From NCBI GenBank assembly GCA_013817065.1, contig JACDDJ010000295.1, forward strand, positions 1-6,222: a stretch of DNA of 6,222 bases, written 5' to 3'. The translations under genes and the position numbers were made by a program. The stretch comes from Acidobacteriota bacterium. Lineage in GTDB: Bacteria > Acidobacteriota > Vicinamibacteria > Vicinamibacterales > 2-12-FULL-66-21. A model generated the notes under the pieces. The model saw nothing but the letters and a program-made list of their open reading frames with translations. It made no database searches and was not told the origin of the DNA. Each line of letters begins with the position of its first letter. The stretch's first letter is position 1. Below, one piece after another: positions 5,472 to 6,222 of the stretch.

Positions 5472-5871
5472 GCTGTCGATTCTCCGGCGTCCGCCTCCCA
5501 GATTCTTGTCGATGAACTTCTCCATGCGATCCAGCGTGTAGAGCCAGCGGCTGTGCAGCATCGATTCGTGAGTGTCGTTGGGGAACACGATCAACTCGTA
5601 CTCGACGTTCCGAGCGCGCAGCAACTGCACGAGCCCGGTCGTCTGCTGGAAGGCGACGTTCCGGTCATCGTCGCCGTGGACGAGCAGGACCGGTGACTTC
5701 CATCCGTCGATGGCGCCGACCGAGCTGCCCCAGAGGTGCACGCCGGCGAGGTCCACGCATGTCCTTCGCGTTCGTGCTGTAGAAGAACGTCTGCGCGGCC
5801 GTTTCCACGCGCGGCGCGTCCACCGCGAAGAGAGCCATGAGACCGACGACGGTATAACGGGCGGCGCGCAT
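5430..5871 (-). pseudogene. Remnant of a secreted S9 (prolyl oligopeptidase-type) peptidase
   Basis: Reading the minus strand from ATG 5871-5869, the first 38 codons look like an export signal: MRAARYTVVGLMALFAVDA, then ETAAQ, with basic Arg2 and Arg5, a hydrophobic core and an Ala-rich exit. Around 5755-5760 the frame must change. The other frame then gives VDLAGVHLWGSSVGAIDGW followed by the C-terminal lobe of an S9 alpha/beta-hydrolase: KSPVLLVHGDDDRNV with the catalytic-Asp region, VFPNDTHESML with the expected catalytic His, and LYTLDRMEKFIDKNL. The nucleophile segment GxSxGG and the whole beta-propeller are absent, so several hundred residues are missing and the product cannot be active. 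The tail reads into the heptamer repeat before TGA at 5432-5430. That the signal part and the hydrolase part come from one gene is inferred from order and strand only. Confidence 0.7.
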
Positions 5872-5875
5872 GCTT

Positions 5876-5880
5876 CCTCC
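5876..5880 (-). promoter_or_regulatory. Ribosome binding site GGAGG for the S9 remnant
   Basis: Minus-strand GGAGG (5880-5876) followed by AAGC and ATG at 5871-5869. This strong site fixes the original start of the secreted S9-type gene and shows that its 5' end survived while the body was lost. Confidence 0.65.
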
Positions 5881-5931
5881 GATGTGGGGCAACAGAGCAG
5901 GGCTTACGGGCAGGACGTGAGCCCAACGCGA

Positions 5932-5962
5932 TAGACTCTGGTCTTTCCGGACCTGCTGTAAA
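5932..5962 (+). promoter_or_regulatory. Possible weak promoter for the amidohydrolase gene
   Basis: In the 115-nt divergent spacer (5872-5986), TAGACT (5932-5937) matches TTGACA at 4 of 6. After 19 nt comes TGCTGTAAA (5954-5962), an extended -10 whose hexamer TGTAAA matches TATAAT at 4 of 6. This would start RNA near 5969, about 18 nt before the gene. It is the best candidate I see but it is weak. No clear counterpart was found for the minus strand, and nothing else recognisable lies in this spacer. Confidence 0.22.
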
Positions 5963-5976
5963 AGAGCTCTTCCATT

Positions 5977-5981
5977 GGAGG
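5977..5981 (+). promoter_or_regulatory. Ribosome binding site GGAGG deciding a GTG start
   Basis: GGAGG at 5977-5981 lies 5 nt before GTG 5987. An ATG at 5982 touches the site directly and would end after two codons (ATG TCG TGA), so GTG 5987 is the real start. Confidence 0.7.
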
Positions 5982-5986
5982 ATGTC

Positions 5987-6222
5987 GTGAGACGCCGAAC
6001 CATCTCATTTCTGACGCTCGCCCTGGCGGCAGCATTCTGGCTCCCCGCCGCCACACGGGTGGACGGCCAGGCTCAACAGCCACGGGTCATCGCGCTGCGC
6101 GGCGGCACCGTTCACACCATCACCAACGGGACGCTGCCGAACGCGACCGTCCTCATCAGGGACGGCAAGATCGCCGCAGTCGGCGCCAACGTCACCGTGC
6201 CGGCCGACGCGCAGGTGGTGGA
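5987..6222 (+). CDS. Secreted amidohydrolase-family protein, N-terminal part (runs off window)
   Basis: Only the first 78 codons are in the window and the frame is still open at 6222. Residues 1-29 look like a Sec signal peptide: RRR at 2-4, a hydrophobic core from Ile6 to about Leu19, and a likely exit near GQA (27-29). The following stretch, VIALRGGTVHTITNGTLPNATVLIRDGKIAAVGANVTVPADAQVV (34-78), is the N-terminal beta-sandwich half of metal-dependent amidohydrolases such as imidazolonepropionase-like and dihydroorotase-like enzymes. The metal-binding HxH that normally follows lies beyond the window. Family placement is therefore good, but the substrate cannot be assigned. The export signal points to a periplasmic or extracellular enzyme, a common setting in Acidobacteriota. 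It is divergent from the S9 remnant and has its own GGAGG ribosome site, so it is probably separate from the arginine operon. Confidence 0.82.
   Translation, partial: MRRRTISFLTLALAAAFWLPAATRVDGQAQQPRVIALRGGTVHTITNGTLPNATVLIRDGKIAAVGANVTVPADAQVV

Noticed and set aside
5982..5990. Two-codon upstream frame ATG TCG TGA before the amidohydrolase
   Set aside because: The GGAGG site touches this ATG directly, leaving no spacing for initiation; probably chance.
5665..6054. Minus-strand gene starting at 6054
   Set aside because: The part from 6054 to 5872 overlaps the opposite gene's signal peptide and has no coding character. The internal ATG at 5871 has the strong ribosome site.
1..6222. tRNA, rRNA or riboswitch, and ArgR operator
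   Set aside because: No cloverleaf-like stretch, rRNA-like segment or convincing ArgR box was recognised by eye. The operon's own promoter lies outside the window.

Overview
This is high-GC DNA (roughly two thirds G+C by eye). It carries an arginine-biosynthesis operon on the + strand, followed by a degraded region and the start of another gene. The combination of a stand-alone GNAT-type N-acetylglutamate synthase beside argJ, secreted S9-peptidase and amidohydrolase genes, and intergenic heptamer repeats suggests an Acidobacteriota-like bacterium, perhaps of the Vicinamibacteria type. That is an impression from content; no marker gene is present to prove it.

Bases 1-4375 hold the pathway block in the order argB (C-terminal part only), argD, argA-like GNAT, argJ and argF. 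The first four genes are packed with 1-4 nt overlaps (TTGA, ATGA, TGATG), which implies one transcript with translational coupling. Together they acetylate glutamate (GNAT and possibly ArgJ), phosphorylate it (ArgB), transaminate the semialdehyde (ArgD), recycle the acetyl group and release ornithine (ArgJ), and make citrulline (ArgF). argC, argG and argH are not in the window. argF is set apart by a 106-nt gap filled with a degenerate 7-nt tandem repeat (GTGCTAC).

A VAT-1/quinone-oxidoreductase-like MDR gene (4372-5387) overlaps the argF stop by 4 nt, so it belongs to the same transcript. It is broken by a one-base deletion near 4902. Its last codons form a perfect 12-bp hairpin. A second, unrelated 7-nt repeat (TTGGGNN) starts at its stop codon, arranged as an inverted repeat at 5386-5470.

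Bases 5430-5871 on the minus strand look like the remnant of a secreted S9 prolyl-oligopeptidase-type gene: a signal-peptide start with a strong ribosome site, joined out of frame to only the last part of the catalytic domain. A 115-nt divergent spacer follows. Then comes the beginning of a secreted amidohydrolase gene (5987 to the window end) on the + strand.

The most unusual material is the pair of unrelated heptamer-period repeats. Each abuts a stop codon and each is preceded by an inverted repeat in the last codons of the upstream gene. No new enzymatic or defence system is visible.
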